Shown in pieces: positions 8,991-17,886 of a DNA stretch of 64,000 bases (position 1 is its first letter; every line of letters begins with the position of its first letter). Position numbers and translations under genes: made by a program. Below the pieces are notes generated by a model. It was not told the origin of the DNA. It did no database searches and was given only the letters and a program-made list of their open reading frames with translations. This DNA comes from Mesorhizobium sp. DCY119 (lineage in GTDB: Bacteria > Pseudomonadota > Alphaproteobacteria > Rhizobiales > Rhizobiaceae), in the NCBI RefSeq assembly GCF_003590645.1, contig NZ_CP031834.1, positions 3,224,501-3,288,500 on the forward strand, given 5' to 3'.

Positions 8991-9194
8991 ATGCTGCTGG
9001 ATTTGGACAATTCTTTCGACGGTATAGCCCGCAGGATAATCGCCCTTCGCAACGACGGGGATTCCTACAGCGCCTCGCTCGCCGACATGCTGGAGGCGAT
9101 GCTCCACTCGGTAGACCTCCTCGACGAGGCCGTCAGGATAACGGCAAAACCCGCCAGCCTGGCGCTGCTCGACAAAATTGCCCTGCGGGCCTGA
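8991..9194 (+). CDS. Small hypothetical protein, 67 aa
   Basis: Helical, acidic protein (LADMLEAMLHSVDLLDEAVRI) preceded by CTGGGGGTTGG before its ATG. No membrane segment or motif. Its size and helix pattern are like those of the gene at 8533, but the sequences do not align by eye. Function unknown. Confidence 0.55.
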   Translation: MLLDLDNSFDGIARRIIALRNDGDSYSASLADMLEAMLHSVDLLDEAVRITAKPASLALLDKIALRA

Positions 9195-9409
9195 CGGGAT
9201 TGGATGGCTGTCAGCGCATGATCGCCAACTATAGCGCACGCGCATTCTCACACAGATTTGAGCGTGGTTTTGCGCCATTTCGGCACCTGGCCCAACCTCG
9301 GGGGGTTGCCAGCGGGCCAAAAGCGGCGACATAGGCTGCGAACCGTGTAAACTCGGCGCAGTTGTCCCATGCAGCCTTTTCAATCAGCCCTCGTATCCTG
9401 GAAAATTCC

Positions 9410-10825
9410 TTGAATCGCACAATCCCGCTTATCCTCGCGGTCGCCCTGTTCATGGAAAACATGGATTCGACGGTCATCGCCACATCGCTGCCGGCAATCG
9501 CAACCGACATCGGCACCAGCCCTATCGCACTGAAACTGGCGCTTACCGCCTATCTCGTTTCGCTCGCCGTGTTCATTCCGGTCAGCGGCTGGATGGCCGA
9601 CCGCTTTGGCGCAAAGAACGTCTTTCGCGCCGCAATCGCCGTCTTCGTCATCGGCTCGGTCGCCTGCGCGGTGTCCAATTCGCTGGCCGCTTTCGTGGTA
9701 TCGCGCTTCCTGCAAGGCATGGGCGGCGCGATGATGACGCCGGTGGGCAGGCTCGTGCTGGTGCGCGCGACGCCGAAGAACGAACTCGTTGCCGCAATGT
9801 CATGGCTCACCATTCCAGCGCTGGTGGGGCCGCTGGTCGGCCCGCCCGTCGGCGGCTTCATAACCACCTATTTCACCTGGCACTGGATTTTCCTGATCAA
9901 TGTGCCGATCGGCGTGATCGGGATGTGGCTCGCGACGCGCTTCCTGCCGGAGACCGAGTCGGCAGGCGCGCCGCCGCTGGATACAGCCGGCTTCATTCTC
10001 AGCGGCCTGGCGGCATCCGGCGTGGTCTTCGGCCTCTCGGTGGTCAGCCTGCCTGCCCTGCCCCCGAGCGTTGGCATAGCGACGCTCATCGTCGGGCTGA
10101 TATCGGGCGTGATCTACCTCCTGCATGCGCGCCGCAAGCAGAACCCGCTGCTGGCGCTATCGCTTTTCCGCAGCCAGGTGTTCCGGTCCGCCGTGCTGGG
10201 CGGCAGCCTGTTTCGCATCGGCATCGGCGCGGTGCCGTTCCTGCTGCCGCTGATGTTCCAGATCGGCTTCGGCATGACGCCCTTCCAGTCCGGCATGATC
10301 ACCTTCGTCTCGGCGATTGGCGCGATCGGCATGAAGCTGGTGACTGCCTGGCTGTTCAGGGCAGCCGGCTTCCGCCGGGTGCTGGTCGCGGGCTCGCTGG
10401 TTTCGGCGGCCACGATTGCCATCAACGGGTTTTTCACACCCGAGACGCCCTATGCGCTGATGCTTGGAATGCTGCTGATGGGCGGCTTCATCCGCTCGAT
10501 GTTCTTCACCGGCGTCAATGCGCTTGCCTATGCCGAGGTTTCCGACGCCGACACCAGCAAGGCAACACCGCTCACCGCCGTTGCGCAGCAGATCAGCGTG
10601 GCGCTGGGCGTGGCGCTGGCCGGCGGCATACTGGAAGTCTCGACGCAGCTGCATGGCGGCCCGCTGACGCTGGCCGACTTCCACATCGCGTTCTTCATCG
10701 TTGCCGCCGTCTCCGCCGTCGCCTCGCTGTCCTTCCTGCGGCTCGCGCCGGATGCCGGCAACGCCGTGTCAGGACATGGCGGACGAACCGCCAAGGCAAT
10801 CGAAGCGGTGCCGCCGCAAGGCTGA
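9410..10825 (+). CDS. MFS transporter, DHA2 family (EmrB/QacA-type exporter)
   Basis: Inner-membrane drug:H+ antiporter of about 471 residues with 14 expected helices. Diagnostic motifs: MENMDSTVIATSLPAIATDI in helix 1 (DHA2 motif D1), WMADRFGAKNVFRAAI in the 2-3 loop (motif A), RFLQGMGGAMMTPVGRLVLV in helix 4 (motif B), and GPLVGPPVGGFITTYFTWHW in helix 5 (antiporter motif C). The substrate is unknown. The start is uncertain: TTG 9410 gives a family-like N-terminus (MNRTIPLILAVALFME) and TTG 9362 adds 16 residues; neither has a strong ribosome binding site. No EmrA-type adaptor is adjacent, so it probably acts alone. Confidence 0.92.
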   Translation: MNRTIPLILAVALFMENMDSTVIATSLPAIATDIGTSPIALKLALTAYLVSLAVFIPVSGWMADRFGAKNVFRAAIAVFVIGSVACAVSNSLAAFVVSRFLQGMGGAMMTPVGRLVLVRATPKNELVAAMSWLTIPALVGPLVGPPVGGFITTYFTWHWIFLINVPIGVIGMWLATRFLPETESAGAPPLDTAGFILSGLAASGVVFGLSVVSLPALPPSVGIATLIVGLISGVIYLLHARRKQNPLLALSLFRSQVFRSAVLGGSLFRIGIGAVPFLLPLMFQIGFGMTPFQSGMITFVSAIGAIGMKLVTAWLFRAAGFRRVLVAGSLVSAATIAINGFFTPETPYALMLGMLLMGGFIRSMFFTGVNALAYAEVSDADTSKATPLTAVAQQISVALGVALAGGILEVSTQLHGGPLTLADFHIAFFIVAAVSAVASLSFLRLAPDAGNAVSGHGGRTAKAIEAVPPQG

Positions 10826-10846
10826 GCCGCTGAGGCGGATTAGCGA

Positions 10847-11569
10847 CTACTCTTCGTCCGGAGCCGCCCGGCCTTTGAAGTCTTTGGCGAGCAGATAAAG
10901 CTCGGCCGATTCCTCACGCGAGGCCGGCGGCTTGACGTGATGAACCGAGCGGAAATTCTGCTTGAGCTGCGTCAGCAGAGTGGATTCCGTGCCGCCCTGA
11001 AAGGTCTTGGCTAGAAAATGCCCGCCCGGCTTCAGCACCGAAATTGCGAAATCGGCCGCCACCTCGCACAGATGCATGGTGCGGATGTGGTCGGTGCGGC
11101 GGTGTCCGGTCGTGGGAGCAGCCATGTCGGACAGCACCAGATCAGGCTCGCCGCCAAGGGTCTCTATGAGCTTGGCCGGAGCGTCATCGTCGAGAAAATC
11201 CATCATCAGCACCGGCGCGCCCGGCACTGCGTCCATGCCGAGATAATCGATGCCGACGACATGCGGGTGTTCCGCCGTCGATTTGGTGCGGGCAGCCGAG
11301 ACCTGGCACCAGCCGCCGGGGGCAGCACCCAGATCGATGACCCGCATGCCCGGTTTCAGCAGATGGTGGCGGTCGTCGATCTCGATCAGCTTGTAGGCGG
11401 CGCGGGAGCGGTAGCCGTCAGCCTTGGAGCGCTGAACGTAGGGATCGTTCATGTGGCGTTCGAGCCAGCGGCGCGACGATTCCTTCAGGCCGCTCTTCTT
11501 CTTGATGCGCGTTTTCAGGACGCGTATGCCGCCGGGGCCGGATTTGCCGGGTTTTTTTGGGCCAGTCAT
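10847..11569 (-). CDS. rlmE: 23S rRNA (uridine(2552)-2'-O)-methyltransferase RlmE (FtsJ/RrmJ)
   Basis: Methylates the 2'-OH of U2552 in the ribosomal A-loop, a late step of 50S assembly. The 240-residue protein has the Lys of the K-D-K-E tetrad in [16 protein letters not shown] motif [13 protein letters not shown], the catalytic Asp in [17 protein letters not shown], and the second Lys in [12 protein letters not shown]. The basic N-terminus (about 40 residues) is typical of alphaproteobacterial members. Its ATG overlaps the stop of the upstream ppx/gppA-like gene by 4 bp (ATGA), so the two are translationally coupled. Confidence 0.96.
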   Translation of the reverse strand: MTGPKKPGKSGPGGIRVLKTRIKKKSGLKESSRRWLERHMNDPYVQRSKADGYRSRAAYKLIEIDDRHHLLKPGMRVIDLGAAPGGWCQVSAARTKSTAEHPHVVGIDYLGMDAVPGAPVLMMDFLDDDAPAKLIETLGGEPDLVLSDMAAPTTGHRRTDHIRTMHLCEVAADFAISVLKPGGHFLAKTFQGGTESTLLTQLKQNFRSVHHVKPPASREESAELYLLAKDFKGRAAPDEE

Positions 11570-12930
11570 TGCCGTGGTCCGTTTCGCCAGTTGCGCCGCC
11601 AGACACCGTCCTCGGCCATAAGTTCGCTCAATATGCCTTCGCGCAGGCCCCTGTCGGCCACACGCAGCCGCTCCGACGGCCAGACGCGGCGGATGGCTTC
11701 CAGAATGGCGCAGCCGGCCAGCACCAGATCGGCGCGGTCCGCGCCGATGCAGGCATTGGCCACGCGCGCCTGAAAATCCCAGCCGAGCAGCTTTTCGATC
11801 ATGCGGTCGACGCTGGCATTGTCCATCCAGAGCCCATCGACGCGGCGGCGGTCGTAGCGCTCAAGCCCGAGATGGACGCCGGCAAGCGTGGTGACCGTGC
11901 CGGAGGTTCCGAGCAGGTGAAAGCGCGAACCTTCCATCAAATGGTTGATGCGGTCGCGGCCTTCGAAGGCCGACAGCATCCCGGTCACATCCGCCACCAT
12001 GGCATCGAAAATCTCGGGCGTAACGTGTCGCCCACCGAAGCGCTCGGCAAGCGAAACGACGCCGACCGGCAGCGAGGTCCATGAAACGATGTGGTTGGCG
12101 AGGCGCGGCGACCGCTGCTTGGAAAGGTCGATCAACGCGATTTCAGACGAGCCGCCACCGATGTCGAACAGCACCACGCCGTCCGTGTCGCGCTCGACCA
12201 GCGAGCCGCAGCCGGAAACAGCGAGCCGTGCTTCGGTCTGGCGGTCGATGATTTCGAGCTTGAGTCCCGCCTCGACCTCGACCCGCTCAAGAAACTCCAC
12301 GCCATTGGCAGCCGAGCGGCAGGCTTCGGTGGCGATCAGCCGGGCACGCCTGACCTTGCGGCTGCGCAGCTTGTCGGCGCAGATCTTCAGGGCCTCCACG
12401 GCGCGGTCCATAGCGGCATCCGACAGACGGCCGCTGGCCGTCAGCCCCTCGCCCAGCCGCACGATGCGCGAAAAGGCATCGACGACACGAAACTGGCCGG
12501 GGCGGCCGGGAACAGCCACGAGCAGGCGGCAATTGTTGGTGCCGAGATCAAGTGCTGCAAAAACCGGCAGTTCCGCATTGAAATGCCTGTCCGGCGCATT
12601 TGGTCGCCTGTCCACCATCGGGGCGGCAGCGACTGCCGGATTCTGCGCCGCGACCGGCGCGCTTGGCGCTCCCGGCGAAGCCTTGCCGGCAGCGTCGGGC
12701 TTTACGCCGTCACGCGCAAAAACCTTGCGGCCGCGCTTGCGCTTGCGGCGTTTCTTGCCTTTTCCTGGCTGCTGCGGTGCATCGGCCCTCGCATTCCCGT
12801 TGCCGGATCGAGGGCCCGGCGCCCGGTTTTCCCGGTTGGCCGGCGGGTTGCCTGCGCCGCTATCCGGCGACCGCAACCCCCTGTACGCGCCCGCATCCGG
12901 CGCCTCTGCGCCGGGTTCGCGGTCTTCCAC
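11566..12930 (-). CDS. Ppx/GppA phosphatase family protein (exopolyphosphatase or pppGpp phosphohydrolase)
   Basis: ASKHA-fold phosphatase acting on polyphosphate or pppGpp; cytoplasmic. The catalytic domain starts near residue 120 with the phosphate-1 motif [16 protein letters not shown], followed by [12 protein letters not shown] and phosphate-2 [16 protein letters not shown]. The first 115 residues are low-complexity, with Pro, Gly, Arg and a basic patch ([11 protein letters not shown]) often seen in rhizobial orthologues. It has the short, about 330-residue core without the C-terminal HD-like domain. GTG start at 12930 follows AAGGA. It is coupled to rlmE. Confidence 0.93.
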   Translation of the reverse strand: MEDREPGAEAPDAGAYRGLRSPDSGAGNPPANRENRAPGPRSGNGNARADAPQQPGKGKKRRKRKRGRKVFARDGVKPDAAGKASPGAPSAPVAAQNPAVAAAPMVDRRPNAPDRHFNAELPVFAALDLGTNNCRLLVAVPGRPGQFRVVDAFSRIVRLGEGLTASGRLSDAAMDRAVEALKICADKLRSRKVRRARLIATEACRSAANGVEFLERVEVEAGLKLEIIDRQTEARLAVSGCGSLVERDTDGVVLFDIGGGSSEIALIDLSKQRSPRLANHIVSWTSLPVGVVSLAERFGGRHVTPEIFDAMVADVTGMLSAFEGRDRINHLMEGSRFHLLGTSGTVTTLAGVHLGLERYDRRRVDGLWMDNASVDRMIEKLLGWDFQARVANACIGADRADLVLAGCAILEAIRRVWPSERLRVADRGLREGILSELMAEDGVWRRNWRNGPRQ

Positions 12931-13205
12931 GTCGAATGTCCTTTTTGCGCCGCGCGAACCTGAAACGGACGCCGCACACGCTTTTCAATTTTTCAGTTGG
13001 AACAACGATAGCAGCGCGGCGACCAATCACCAAGGGTAGCCGGAGGAATTTTAGCCGGGCGACGACTTGCCGCCACGTTGACGGTTGAACAGCCGGCTTC
13101 GATAAGGCATTGCTGAAAGACGTTACCGCGAAGCGTGGCCGGTTCTGGCGCGCTCCCCCACGAAGACGCCACGAAAGGACACTCGCTGCGCATGGCCGGA
13201 ACGCG

Positions 13206-14135
13206 ATGAAGCTGAAATCTTACATTTGGCCGATAATCGGACTATGCGCGGTCGGCTTTTCCGTCTGGCTGCTGTATCACGAACTGCGGGGAATATCGGT
13301 CGAGGATGTCGGCGACGGGCTGGCCGCAATTCCCCTGCACGGCTGGATACTTGCGGGCCTCAGTTCCATCGTCGCCTACGCAGCCCTTGCCGGCTACGAC
13401 CACATCGCGCTGATGCATCTGGGCAAGAAGGTTTCCTTCGCCTTCATCACCGTCTGCTCCTTCACCACCTATGCGCTGTCGCACAATATCGGCGGCTCCG
13501 TGCTTTCGGGCGCCGTGATCCGCTACCGGGCCTATGCCACGAAAGGGCTGAGCGGCCAGGAAGTCGGCATTCTCGTGGCGCTGTGTTCATTCACCTTCGC
13601 GCTCGGCGCGCTGCTGCTTGGAGCCGTCCTGCTCCTGTCCGAGCCGGAAGTGCTGGAGCGATTCGTCGACATCCTGCCCATCTCGGCATCGCGGATGACG
13701 GGCGGCCTGATCCTGGCGCTCATCGGCCTCTATATCTTCGGCAGCTGGCTTGGGCTGAAGCCGCTGCAGCTTGGGCGGCTGCAAATCCACTATCCACGCC
13801 TGCCGATCGTGGCGCGGCAGCTGATCATCGGGCCGATGGAACTGATGGCGGCAGCCGCGATCATCTATTTTGCCCTGCCCGAGCAGGGAAACCCCGGCTA
13901 TTTCATCATTCTCGGCGTTTTCGTGATCTCGTTCTCCGTGGCGCTGCTGTCGCATGCGCCCGGCGGGCTCGGCGTGCTGGAAATCGTCTTCCTCGCCGGG
14001 CTATCGGACATGAACCCGGCGGCCGTGCTGGCGGCACTGCTGGTGTTCCGCCTGTTCTACCTGATCATCCCGCTGATACTGGCGCTGGTGGTGGTGCTGG
14101 TGTTCGAGAAATCGCAGTTCGCGCGGCGGGAGTGA
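13206..14135 (+). CDS. YbhN/UPF0104 family (lysylphosphatidylglycerol synthase-type) membrane protein
   Basis: Polytopic inner-membrane protein of 309 residues, with about eight hydrophobic helices and conserved features of the flippase-like region of MprF (SFTTYALSHNIGGSVLSGAVIRYRAY, and SHAPGGLGVLEIVFL near residue 250). It lacks the soluble aminoacyl-transferase domain of MprF, so lipid lysylation is not expected; lipid or glycolipid flipping is the usual guess for this family. ATG at 13206 is chosen because the upstream frame to 13110 is highly basic and unlike the family. It converges on a small lipoprotein gene. Confidence 0.85.
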   Translation: MKLKSYIWPIIGLCAVGFSVWLLYHELRGISVEDVGDGLAAIPLHGWILAGLSSIVAYAALAGYDHIALMHLGKKVSFAFITVCSFTTYALSHNIGGSVLSGAVIRYRAYATKGLSGQEVGILVALCSFTFALGALLLGAVLLLSEPEVLERFVDILPISASRMTGGLILALIGLYIFGSWLGLKPLQLGRLQIHYPRLPIVARQLIIGPMELMAAAAIIYFALPEQGNPGYFIILGVFVISFSVALLSHAPGGLGVLEIVFLAGLSDMNPAAVLAALLVFRLFYLIIPLILALVVVLVFEKSQFARRE

Positions 14136-14147
14136 AGCTGAAGGCTC

Positions 14148-14175
14148 GAGCGCGAGTCATAAGAACCTCGCGCTC
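14148..14175. terminator. Hairpin between convergent genes, possible bidirectional terminator
   Basis: A perfect 9-bp stem, GAGCGCGAG/CTCGCGCTC, with a 10-nt loop, lies between the stops of the YbhN-type gene and the lipoprotein gene. It lacks a clear U-tract on either strand, so it is a weak intrinsic terminator at best. Confidence 0.4.
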
Positions 14176-14193
14176 TAACTCTCCGCCAATGGC

Positions 14194-14367
14194 TCACCAG
14201 CGCGGCGAAAACAGCCGCCAGTTGGTGTCCTGATAGCACAGGCCGGCCTCAAAAGGCCTGTCCCGGCAGATGCCGGCCGGTTGCTGCTGCGGCACCGGTG
14301 CGGTCTGGCAGCCGGCAAGCACGGCGACAGCGCCCAACAAGGTCCACACCACTAAGCTTCGCGTCAT
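14194..14367 (-). CDS. Small lipoprotein, 57 aa
   Basis: Short protein with a clear lipoprotein signal: MTRSLVVWTLLGAVAVLAGC, lipobox LAGC, followed by a Pro/Gln linker (APVPQQQP) and two Cys (GICRDR, GLCYQD). ATG at 14367 follows GGAG; an upstream ATG at 14388 is possible. The mature part is too short for an enzyme; an envelope role is likely but unknown. Confidence 0.68.
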   Translation of the reverse strand: MTRSLVVWTLLGAVAVLAGCQTAPVPQQQPAGICRDRPFEAGLCYQDTNWRLFSPRW

Positions 14368-14597
14368 CGCCTGATTCTCCATTTTCATCCGAACCTAACA
14401 TGTAGGTCGAGGAGGTGAAGCGCCAAGGGTTGGAGTTTGGCGGGAACAGGTTTCGAATGGGTGAAGTGAATTGAAGTAACTGCCTTCCTCGCCCCGGCCC
14501 TGCTCGACTGCAACGACGATGTTGTCAGTCCAATTGTTAAGAACGAGAGTTCGAAGGCGGCAGCAGTATGACGAGCTCGGTGACACCGAGCCCGATG

Positions 14598-15296
14598 CTA
14601 CAATGCCCGAGTGAGAGACTGTTTGAACATGAGCAGCAGAGGCAGCGCACGAAACCAACCGATGGAGGTGTAGATTTCGAGGTTACAAGGCATCCGATGA
14701 CCCTCGTGCGCAGCGAATCCGACGCTCCCAGAATTGTCGCAAGAAAAAAGTCCCAATGCCACAAAACGAGTCAGAGAATAATTGAGTGCTTCATCCGCAA
14801 TGCCAAAATCAGATGGCTTCAAGCGTATAGAGTCTTTTCTTGGCTCCGCAAGATCGAGCTTGAATAGGTAATCCAGAGCATTTTTATCCTCCGGTTCAAG
14901 TTTGCTTATCGCGTTTGTGATGATCCGTGTGATCCCTATTGTTTGCTGGCGTGGATCAACAGCATTCGCTATGTAGACGGCCCACATTTCCTGAAGACCA
15001 TCATCGCTTTCCAGCGACAAGGCTTCGATCAAGGGAACAGCTGCACGGTGCTCAATTTCGAGAAACGCTATATCAAGTCCTAAGGCTTCAAGATGACTTT
15101 GGGTCTTTACGGCAACTGAGGCGCGATTGCGTATTCTAAAGCCCTTCGCCGAATCCGCCGCCGCGCCAGCTATTGCATTGATTGCTTCACTGAACGTTTC
15201 CGCCAAATAGCGTGCGCCTTTTTCACTGGCGTCAATCGCTTTGCCTGCAGTTTTTGCTATCTCGGTCGCTGCTTTGAACCCTTCATCCCCAGTCAT
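14598..15296 (-). CDS. Abi-alpha (DUF4393) family-like protein
   Basis: 232-residue protein with the layout of DUF4393/Abi-alpha proteins: an N-terminal helical segment rich in Ala (ATEIAKTAGKAIDASEKGARYLAE, 8-31), then a region around residues 90-125 reading PLIEALSLESDDGLQEMWAVYIANAVD, close to the family pattern, then an alpha-helical, winged-helix-like C-terminus. The family was named for abortive phage infection in Lactococcus; most members are untested. ATG at 15296 lies eight bases after GGGAGG. Base composition is more AT-rich than the neighbours. It sits just outside the left border of the tRNA-Gln element, so it may belong to an older insertion at the same site. Confidence 0.7.
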   Translation of the reverse strand: MTGDEGFKAATEIAKTAGKAIDASEKGARYLAETFSEAINAIAGAAADSAKGFRIRNRASVAVKTQSHLEALGLDIAFLEIEHRAAVPLIEALSLESDDGLQEMWAVYIANAVDPRQQTIGITRIITNAISKLEPEDKNALDYLFKLDLAEPRKDSIRLKPSDFGIADEALNYSLTRFVALGLFSCDNSGSVGFAAHEGHRMPCNLEIYTSIGWFRALPLLLMFKQSLTRAL

Positions 15297-15458
15297 ACCC
15301 ATCAACCTCCCGTTAGCTCACATGGTCGCAGATGCGATAGGGACTGCCAAGATGCAGCGTTGCAGGGTCTACAAAACCCATGTGGAACACTCATTAGCTG
15401 CAACACAGAGCATTCTCTAATGGCGGCTAAGGCCTGAAATATAAGGATACAAGATATT

Positions 15459-15505
15459 TGGCTGGGGAACCTGGATTCGAACCAGGACTAACGGAGTCAG
15501 AGTCC
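15459..15505 (-). repeat. attL: 47-bp duplicate of the tRNA-Gln 3' end
   Basis: Identical to 25491-25537. On the minus strand it covers the anticodon loop through the T arm, acceptor 3' strand and CCA. The 5' half of the tRNA is absent, so this copy is not a functional tRNA. Confidence 0.95.
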
Positions 15506-15533
15506 CTCGCCTCTGTCTGATTTAACTGAGCTT

Positions 15534-15553
15534 TTTCTCCGAATGCGGAGAAA
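15534..15553. other. Palindrome near the left end of the element
   Basis: An 8-bp perfect inverted repeat, TTTCTCCG/CGGAGAAA, with a 4-nt spacer, 29 bp inside attL and 60 bp before the first gene. There is no U-tract following it on either strand, so an operator or integrase arm site is as likely as a terminator. Confidence 0.3.
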
Positions 15554-15613
15554 TGGCGGCATGTATTTTCAATGGCTTAGCGGCATTTTTCCGACCGCAT
15601 CTGAGGCCCTGTA

Positions 15614-16210
15614 ATGGACGGGCCGCGCTATTCAATCCTCCCTGCCGACGCTGTTTTTGACAGCCGCCTTTCGCGTCTCGGACTGCATGTCTTGGCCGCG
15701 CTCGGGGCGCATTCGGACAACAACGGCTGGTGCATCGTTAGGCAGAAAACGCTTGCAGAGAAGATCGGCGGAAGCCGTGAAAACGTGGCACGGGCAATCA
15801 ATGAACTCGTCGGATTGGGGTATGTGCGCAAGCGTGACCGCTTCGGAAAGAACGGCGCGAGACTTGCCAGCCTCTACCAAGTCGCAATGGATCGCGAGCC
15901 AACAGAGGTTGAACTAGACGACGCAATCACGGCTGAGGAATGCGGACAGGGTGCCGGTATATCGGCAGGGGTATGTGACGTAGGCGTCACAGGGGGGTGT
16001 GATGTAGGCATCACAGGGGGTGTGACGCCAGCGTCACACCATACTACGTATAACGACCCTTTATTAGAACGACCTAAGTCCCCTAACGGGGACAAGCGCG
16101 CTGGCGCGCGCAAGCCCTCTCGTTTTTCGAGAGGTAGGGGGAAAGAACAGCCCCTCACCCGAGTCGACAACCCGATGATCGCCGCCCTTGATGAGTTCTT
16201 TTCGTCATGA
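15614..16210 (+). CDS. Winged-helix protein, replication initiator-like
   Basis: 198-residue protein whose first 100 residues form a helix-turn-helix of the kind found in phage and plasmid replication initiators and GntR/MarR-like regulators: ILPADAVFDSRLSRLGLHVLAALGAH, then TLAEKIGGSRENVARAINELVGLGYV. The C-terminal half is low-complexity and basic. The segment at 15970-16040 contains GTGACGCCAGCGTCACACC and related TGTGANGTAGGCGTCACA-type repeats within the coding sequence, which could be origin iterons bound by this protein. GAGG lies 7 bases before the ATG. Its stop overlaps the next start (ATGA). Replication function is inferred from position and fold. Confidence 0.7.
   Translation: MDGPRYSILPADAVFDSRLSRLGLHVLAALGAHSDNNGWCIVRQKTLAEKIGGSRENVARAINELVGLGYVRKRDRFGKNGARLASLYQVAMDREPTEVELDDAITAEECGQGAGISAGVCDVGVTGGCDVGITGGVTPASHHTTYNDPLLERPKSPNGDKRAGARKPSRFSRGRGKEQPLTRVDNPMIAALDEFFSS
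15970..16040 (+). repeat. GTCACA-containing short repeats, possible iterons
   Basis: Within the initiator-like gene, three copies of a TGTGA-N-GTAGGC/CCAGC-NTCACA unit occur (near 15970, 16000 and 16022), each a near-palindrome of about 18-20 bp. Such repeats inside an initiator gene are known for phage and satellite origins (for example lambda O). They also encode a repetitive peptide (CDVGVTGG), so a protein-level cause is possible. Confidence 0.45.
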
Positions 16211-16941
16211 CCAAAGCAAATGTTGTCGCCACTATTGTACCGAAAGCCTCAACTGAGATCAGAGACATCTTGTCGATGCTCTTCGCCAACTATGACACTC
16301 CGTTCGGACAGGGAGGCGAGTCGACCAGGGCCAAAGTGCAGGCCTACGTCTGGGCAGTTGAAGGCAAGCCGCTCGATCTCGTCGAGCGTGTGGTAAAGGA
16401 TTTCGTGACCGGCAAGGTCGATCGTTCCGCTTCAAAGCGCTCGAAGCTTCCGACCTCTGAAGAGTTCGCAGCGCAGATCCGGATCCGGGAAGCAGAGAGC
16501 GGCGAAGTACAGGCTATGGCCTCGAGCTCCTATGCGCCACCCGCTGGACCGCTCTGGGGCGTCAAGGTAATCGCGATGCTCCTGAAGGGACCAGACAAGG
16601 ACATGCTTCGTCCTTCTGCCTTCATGGCTGCTGAGATCGCCAAGGGCGGTGTATCCGGCGAGCGGTATCGCCTTCAGCATCAAGCAAACAACGGTTTCCG
16701 ACGCGTGAACCTAATCTTCCAAGCCGCTGCCGATGCAAGGGGCTGCCTGGTTGAGGAAAAGCTGCACGCTCACATTGCGTTGATGGAACCGGTCCCAGTG
16801 ACTGGTGACGTGTTCGCAGCATGGCGAGATGAGTTTGCCAGGCGCGGCTGGCCATGGCTTCCAGACATGGGAAAGCAGCGCGTCGTCTATCTCCCAAAAG
16901 GTGGGCCGGCCGGGTTTGCCTCGATCGAGGCGGAGCTATGA
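16207..16941 (+). CDS. Hypothetical protein of the element, possible replication partner
   Basis: 244-residue soluble protein coupled to the initiator-like gene by an ATGA overlap. It starts with a helical region (STEIRDILSMLFANY), then a basic linker and a C-terminal mixed region. No Walker, Toprim or primase motif is visible. By position (second gene of a replication module) it could be a helicase-loader or primase accessory; that is inference only. Composition is intermediate between the element's cargo and the chromosome. Confidence 0.65.
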   Translation: MTKANVVATIVPKASTEIRDILSMLFANYDTPFGQGGESTRAKVQAYVWAVEGKPLDLVERVVKDFVTGKVDRSASKRSKLPTSEEFAAQIRIREAESGEVQAMASSSYAPPAGPLWGVKVIAMLLKGPDKDMLRPSAFMAAEIAKGGVSGERYRLQHQANNGFRRVNLIFQAAADARGCLVEEKLHAHIALMEPVPVTGDVFAAWRDEFARRGWPWLPDMGKQRVVYLPKGGPAGFASIEAEL

Positions 16942-17186
16942 GGGGGCGGGTCAAAAGCTTGGAGGGCCAAGGGCCCGGACCGGTGGGTATCGAAGCGCGC
17001 GTCGCCGCAAAATTGTCAGATTATTTTTTTGCGAGGGCTATCTTGTTTTTGAAAAACAGGTTATCTGTTTCGTCGGCTCGAACAAATGGCGTCAGCGGCT
17101 GGAACGCGGCGCAGGGCGACGATCCACCTTCGAAGGCACCGGCCACCACACCGGGCAGCGAAGCAGAAAACCTAAGATGGTTTTGA
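16938..17186 (+). CDS. Small hypothetical ORF, 82 aa, coupled to upstream gene
   Basis: Starts with an ATGA overlap on the preceding gene, suggesting translational coupling. The product has a central hydrophobic-aromatic stretch (LSDYFFARAILFLKNRL) and a Pro/Ser-rich tail. No homology is recognised, and coding potential is uncertain because the composition of the tail is poor. The alternative is a 276-bp non-coding spacer before the protease gene. Confidence 0.4.
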   Translation: MRGRVKSLEGQGPGPVGIEARVAAKLSDYFFARAILFLKNRLSVSSARTNGVSGWNAAQGDDPPSKAPATTPGSEAENLRWF

Positions 17187-17217
17187 TGGCTTTTGCTTAT
17201 TGAAGGTGGACAGCGTG

Positions 17218-17886
17218 ATGACTTCCAAATTTTATTCGAATGGCGAAACGCGTGTGCACCATGCGCGACCATGTCCCTTAGATTTCCGAATTTTGGCCGG
17301 CAAAATCAAACTCACGGGATATGCGCTCCAATGGGCTGTAACCGATGATACCGGAATTTATTTCGACGCTACTGCTCGTAGCGTTAGTGATCTTCCGTCC
17401 CATGAGTATCCGCTCATTCGTTCCCATCACGCGGGCGAAGTAATTGGATCGTGCATTTTGGAAGCCGATTCCGAAGGCCTATTCGTCTCGGCCATCATCG
17501 ATCACGAACCTGGCGGCGATGTCGCCAGCCAAATCGAGAATGGTCGCATCGGGGGCTTTTCAGCGGACGTGATTGTGCCACCTGGCGGATTGCGACGAGG
17601 CGCAGTTGGGCCCGTCGCCGCAGAGCAATGGGAAATTGGTGCAGTTAGCCTTGTAGACATCCGGCGGCCAACTCTGCGCGCTGGAGCACAGAAAGGCGCC
17701 TTGCTTCTGACTTCAAAGGCAGAGCTTGTCGACACTCTTCGAGCTGCCGGCATTTCCCGCGCAGCAGCCGAGCGTGTCGCGGCCGGTGGATGGAACGCTC
17801 TCGAAACGGCAGTAGCGCCTACCGTTCCCTCCCTCATCAACGCCATCGAAAATCTCAAACAGTCACTCAAGGAGTCGAACCGATGA
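17218..17886 (+). CDS. HK97 family prohead protease
   Basis: Phage prohead maturation serine protease (peptidase family S78/U35), 222 residues. Family signatures: an early strand pattern with LTGYALQW, FDATARSVSDLPSHEYPLIRSHHAG with the catalytic His (near residue 69), GLFVSAIIDHEPGGD, and GGFSADVIV with the catalytic Ser (near 118), followed by IGAVSLVDIRRP. ATG at 17218 follows a GGTGGA. Its stop overlaps the capsid gene start by 4 bp. In HK97-like phages it cleaves the delta domain of the capsid protein. Confidence 0.85.
   Translation: MTSKFYSNGETRVHHARPCPLDFRILAGKIKLTGYALQWAVTDDTGIYFDATARSVSDLPSHEYPLIRSHHAGEVIGSCILEADSEGLFVSAIIDHEPGGDVASQIENGRIGGFSADVIVPPGGLRRGAVGPVAAEQWEIGAVSLVDIRRPTLRAGAQKGALLLTSKAELVDTLRAAGISRAAAERVAAGGWNALETAVAPTVPSLINAIENLKQSLKESNR

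Noticed and set aside
15459-15505. A second tRNA-Gln gene
   Set aside because: Only the 3' part of the tRNA is present; it is the attL copy.
17050-17075. Intrinsic terminator at TTGTTTTTGAAAAACA
   Set aside because: The inverted repeat has a single-base loop and cannot form a stable hairpin of that shape.
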